Assembly: GCA_024643385.1 (NCBI GenBank)
Contig: JAHEMZ010000027.1
Coordinates: 1-35,468 of the forward strand
Origin: Flavobacteriaceae bacterium
GTDB lineage: Bacteria > Bacteroidota > Bacteroidia > Flavobacteriales > Flavobacteriaceae
Reading direction: 5' to 3'
DNA: 35,468 bases
The notes below the pieces were generated by a model. That model was given only the letters and a program-made list of their open reading frames with translations, had not been told where the DNA came from and ran no database searches. The position numbers and the translations under genes were made by a program. Shown one piece after another: positions 33,235 to 35,468 of the stretch. Within the stretch, counting starts at the first letter, position 1; each line of letters starts with the position of its first letter.

Positions 33235-34070
33235 TGGCTAAAAGTAAATTACAGGGGACTGCCGAAAAGGAAATGTCATTCCTCGACCATCTGGAAGAAC
33301 TCAGATGGCATTTGATCAAATCTACCATGGCCGTAATGATCCTATCGGTATTGGCATTTATTTTTAAAGACCTTATTTTTGATGTGATCATCTTTGGGCC
33401 TAAGAAAGCCGATTTCCCGACCTATCGATTATTATGCAGATCTGCACAGGCGATAGGATTTGATAGTTTCTGTTTTACCGAGCTGCCTTTTCGCATACAG
33501 AGTCGAACTATGTCCGGTCAATTTTCGGCACATATTTGGACCTCCATCACCGCAGGGTTTGTATTGGCTTTTCCTTATGTGCTTTACGAGTTTTGGAAAT
33601 TCATAAGTCCCGGGCTTCATATCAATGAACGCAAAAATGCACGGGGATTTATCCTTGTGGCGTCCTTGTTGTTTTTCGCCGGGGTATTATTTGGCTATTA
33701 CGTGGTAACACCGCTCTCCATTAACTTTCTTGGTTCCTATCAGGTAAGTGATCAAGTATTCAACGATTTCGATCTAAGTAGCTATATAGGCCTGGTAAGG
33801 GCATGTGCCTTGTCCTGCGGACTCATTTTCCAATTGCCGATCGTCATCTTCTTTTTGACGAAGATCGGAGTGGTCACCCCTGAAATATTAAGAAAGTACA
33901 GGAAATTCGCACTGATCATTGTTCTTGTGATCTCTGCCATTATCACACCTCCGGATATTGCCAGCCAGGTAATCGTGGCCATTCCGGTACTTATACTTTA
34001 CGAAATAAGTATTCTCGTCTCAAAGCGGATACTTAAAAAGCAAAACAAAAAAAAAGCAACTAATGGCTAA
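33234..34070 (+). CDS. tatC: Sec-independent (Tat) protein translocase subunit TatC
   Basis: The twin-arginine signal receptor in the inner membrane, which exports folded proteins. The 278-residue protein has the family start MSFLDHLEELRWHLIKS, six membrane helices, ISPGLHINERK and FYYVVTPL-type segments (GYYVVTPLSINFL), and the closing LVISAIITPPDIASQ. A longer than usual first periplasmic loop (about 55-95) holds two Cys residues (LLCRSAQ and SFCFTE), which could form a disulfide. TatA/B genes are not in the window. Starts on the TAATG overlap with kdsD; overlaps the next gene by 8 nt. Confidence 0.96.
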   Translation: MAKSKLQGTAEKEMSFLDHLEELRWHLIKSTMAVMILSVLAFIFKDLIFDVIIFGPKKADFPTYRLLCRSAQAIGFDSFCFTELPFRIQSRTMSGQFSAHIWTSITAGFVLAFPYVLYEFWKFISPGLHINERKNARGFILVASLLFFAGVLFGYYVVTPLSINFLGSYQVSDQVFNDFDLSSYIGLVRACALSCGLIFQLPIVIFFLTKIGVVTPEILRKYRKFALIIVLVISAIITPPDIASQVIVAIPVLILYEISILVSKRILKKQNKKKATNG

Positions 34071-34404
34071 TATCGTAGAAGAGTTCAACGCCTATCGTTC
34101 CAAGATGAACGAGAAAATGCTGGAAGATAACAACAAGATCATCAAGCGGATCTTTAATTTGGATACCAACGCTTATATGGAAGGTGTACTCCCCAAAAGA
34201 ACAAAAGAATTATTGGGACTGGGAAATTCATTGGTATTGCGTTGTGATGATTGTGTCCGGTATCACCTGGAAGAATGTCATAAGCTAGGCCTGACCAAGG
34301 AAGAAGTCGTGGAAGCCATGAGCATCTCCCTTTTGATCGGCGGAACCATCGTCGTTCCCCATTTGCGCAGAGCCTTTGAATATTGGGAGGCGTTGGAAAG
34401 CTAG
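34063..34404 (+). CDS. Carboxymuconolactone decarboxylase / AhpD-like protein
   Basis: A 113-residue all-helical protein of the CMD family. It has the redox-type motif CDDCVRYH (C61, C64, H68) seen in AhpD-like members, then EECHKLGLTKEEVVEAMSIS and a closing helix. AhpD relatives reduce peroxiredoxins; nothing here shows the partner. Its start lies within the end of tatC (8 nt overlap), a firm kdsD-tatC-CMD operon. The family name does not imply a role in aromatic breakdown. Confidence 0.88.
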   Translation: MANIVEEFNAYRSKMNEKMLEDNNKIIKRIFNLDTNAYMEGVLPKRTKELLGLGNSLVLRCDDCVRYHLEECHKLGLTKEEVVEAMSISLLIGGTIVVPHLRRAFEYWEALES

Positions 34405-34429
34405 ATAACCGATATATTAATCAAGACAA

Positions 34430-34562
34430 TTACAACTCCCCTCCTTTCGAAGGAGGGGTACCCGCCTCGAATACTCGGGGCGGGTGGGGTGGTTGCCTCT
34501 TTTACAACCCCTCCGCCCGCAGTGGCGGCCACCTCCCCTTCTTAAGGGGAGGCTCTAACAAG
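34430..34562. repeat. Extragenic palindromic repeat (MITE-like)
   Basis: A GC-rich island of about 130 bp in an AT-rich gap, built of successive perfect hairpins: CCCCTCCTT-TCG-AAGGAGGGG (34438-34458), ACCCGCC/GGCGGGT (34460-34485) and CCTCCCCTT-CTT-AAGGGGAGG (34532-34552). The two outer arms are near inverted copies. Such elements occur in many flavobacterial genomes between genes. A 62-codon open frame through it (34383-34571) is an artefact of the repeat. It encodes no transposase, so any mobility needs help in trans. Confidence 0.8.
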
Positions 34563-34644
34563 TATCCCTAAAACAAAATACCTATGCTAATAAGAAACAA
34601 AACCTACAAATCGCTTCGCCTTTCATAAACCTTCCTTAACTCTA

Positions 34645-34675
34645 TTGGATGCTTCGGATATTGTTATTACTTTTA
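34645..34675 (+). promoter_or_regulatory. Candidate promoter of lptB
   Basis: TTG (34645-34647), 20 nt, TACTTTTA (34668-34675), one mismatch from TAnnTTTG. The start codon is 25 nt further on. Confidence 0.45.
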
Positions 34676-34699
34676 ACACGGTAAAATGGAAGACTCTGG

Positions 34700-35440
34700 A
34701 TGAAACTAAAAGCAGAAAACCTTGTAAAATCGTATAAAGGCCGTGAGGTAGTAAAAGGAATTACCGTTGAGGTGAATCGTGGGGAGATCGTGGGGCTGTT
34801 GGGTCCGAACGGAGCAGGGAAAACGACTTCCTTTTATATGATCGTAGGATTGATAAAGCCCAATGGAGGAACGATCTATCTGGACAATACAAATATCACT
34901 TCCTATCCCATGTACAAAAGGGCTCAGAACGGGATTGGCTACCTGGCACAGGAAGCCTCCGTTTTTAGAAAATTAAGCATTGAGGATAATATTTTAAGTG
35001 TGTTACAATTGACGAAGCTCTCTAAAAAGGAACAATTAAAGAAAATGGAGTTGCTGATTGAAGAATTCGGGTTAGGACATATTCGTAAGAGCCGAGGTGA
35101 TCTGTTGAGTGGAGGGGAACGAAGAAGAACCGAGATTGCACGTGCCTTGGCAACCGACCCTAATTTTATCCTTTTAGATGAACCCTTTGCCGGAGTAGAT
35201 CCTGTGGCGGTGGAAGATATTCAGCGGATTGTTGCACAGTTAAAGAACAAGAATATCGGTATTCTTATTACCGATCACAATGTACAGGAAACACTTGCCA
35301 TTACCGACAGAACCTACTTAATGTTCGAAGGAAGTATCTTAAAACACGGTGTACCTGAGGAATTGGCTACCGATGAAATGGTACGAAAAGTGTATTTGGG
35401 TCAGAACTTCGAACTGCGCAAAAAGAAATTAGAGTTTTAG
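34700..35440 (+). CDS. lptB: LPS export ABC transporter ATP-binding protein LptB
   Basis: The cytoplasmic ATPase that powers extraction of lipopolysaccharide from the inner membrane through LptF/LptG. The 246 residues show Walker A GPNGAGKTTSFYMIVGL, the Q-loop region YLAQEASVFRKL, the ABC signature LLSGGERRRTEIARAL and Walker B FILLDEPFAGVDP, then the H-loop ITDHNV. VFRKLSIEDNI and the C-terminal VRKVYLGQNF are typical of LptB. ATG 34700 is used; the ATG at 34685 is in another frame and closes at once. The remaining 28 nt of the window hold nothing I can identify. Confidence 0.95.
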   Translation: MKLKAENLVKSYKGREVVKGITVEVNRGEIVGLLGPNGAGKTTSFYMIVGLIKPNGGTIYLDNTNITSYPMYKRAQNGIGYLAQEASVFRKLSIEDNILSVLQLTKLSKKEQLKKMELLIEEFGLGHIRKSRGDLLSGGERRRTEIARALATDPNFILLDEPFAGVDPVAVEDIQRIVAQLKNKNIGILITDHNVQETLAITDRTYLMFEGSILKHGVPEELATDEMVRKVYLGQNFELRKKKLEF

Positions 35441-35468
35441 GGTCCTCTTTTTATTCCTTATCCTTCCA

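Noticed and set aside
34430..34562. CRISPR array
   Set aside because: The hairpins differ in sequence and are not evenly spaced direct repeats with spacers; no cas gene is nearby.
34383..34571. 62-codon open frame through the repeat
   Set aside because: Translation of the palindromic repeat, with Pro/Gly-rich sequence seen wherever such repeats are left open; not a gene.

Overview
The window looks like chromosome of a marine flavobacterium (Bacteroidota, family Flavobacteriaceae). Four things point there. Many genes carry Bacteroidota-type promoters (TTTG or TTG, 19-20 nt, then TAnnTTTG) and lack Shine-Dalgarno sites. There is a secreted protease with a type IX secretion (T9SS) sorting domain, and three lipoproteins with acidic surface-export signals. 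The carotenoid operon is of the flavobacterial zeaxanthin type. Several housekeeping proteins (Tgt, RecQ, the C-terminal tail of the 3903-5162 protein) have sequence features I remember from flavobacterial homologues. Nearly everything is ordinary core genome; I see no phage, plasmid, CRISPR array or insertion sequence.

Layout. Positions 1-351 (minus strand) look like the double-promoter leader of a ribosomal RNA operon whose 16S gene would start just off the left edge. Facing away from it is a translation operon, thrS-infC-rpmI-rplT (588-3834); infC starts at a non-standard AUA codon. A shared terminator separates it from a secreted protein of unknown role (3903-5162, minus) and dnaB (5284-6840, minus). 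Next comes the minus-strand group tgt, an LptF/LptG-type permease gene, an EamA transporter gene and accA (11114 down to 7007). A split transketolase (11302-13117) converges on an FKBP-type lipoprotein gene (13192-14223). Small genes follow: an S4-domain protein, a phosphoribosyltransferase and shikimate kinase. Then come tRNA-Lys(UUU) and tRNA-Leu(GAG).

16213-21096 is a carotenoid module. A MerR-type regulator with a cobalamin-binding-like domain precedes the tightly packed operon crtI-crtB-crtZ-crtY-tspO. Given geranylgeranyl diphosphate made elsewhere, these enzymes would make phytoene, lycopene, beta-carotene and then zeaxanthin; no ketolase gene is present. A perfect 17-bp palindrome covers the predicted crtI promoter and start codon and is the natural candidate operator.

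21156-27722 (minus strand) is an envelope and secretion region: a 1232-residue M36 metalloprotease with a T9SS signal, a TPR lipoprotein, and a pair of genes that together seem to carry the two halves of a DUF4331 protein. 27844-32088 holds a LETM1-like protein, an SRAP (YedK/HMCES-type) DNA-protein crosslink protein and RecQ. 32269-35440 holds kdsD, tatC, a carboxymuconolactone decarboxylase-like gene, an extragenic palindromic repeat and lptB.

Nothing here is clearly a wholly new system. The best leads are the altered cobalamin pocket plus palindrome controlling carotenoid genes, the loss of zinc ligands in both Tgt and RecQ, the split DUF4331 pair with its lipoprotein neighbours, and a GC-rich sequence shared by the stable-RNA promoters. 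All family assignments come from reading motifs and from memory; no database search was run.
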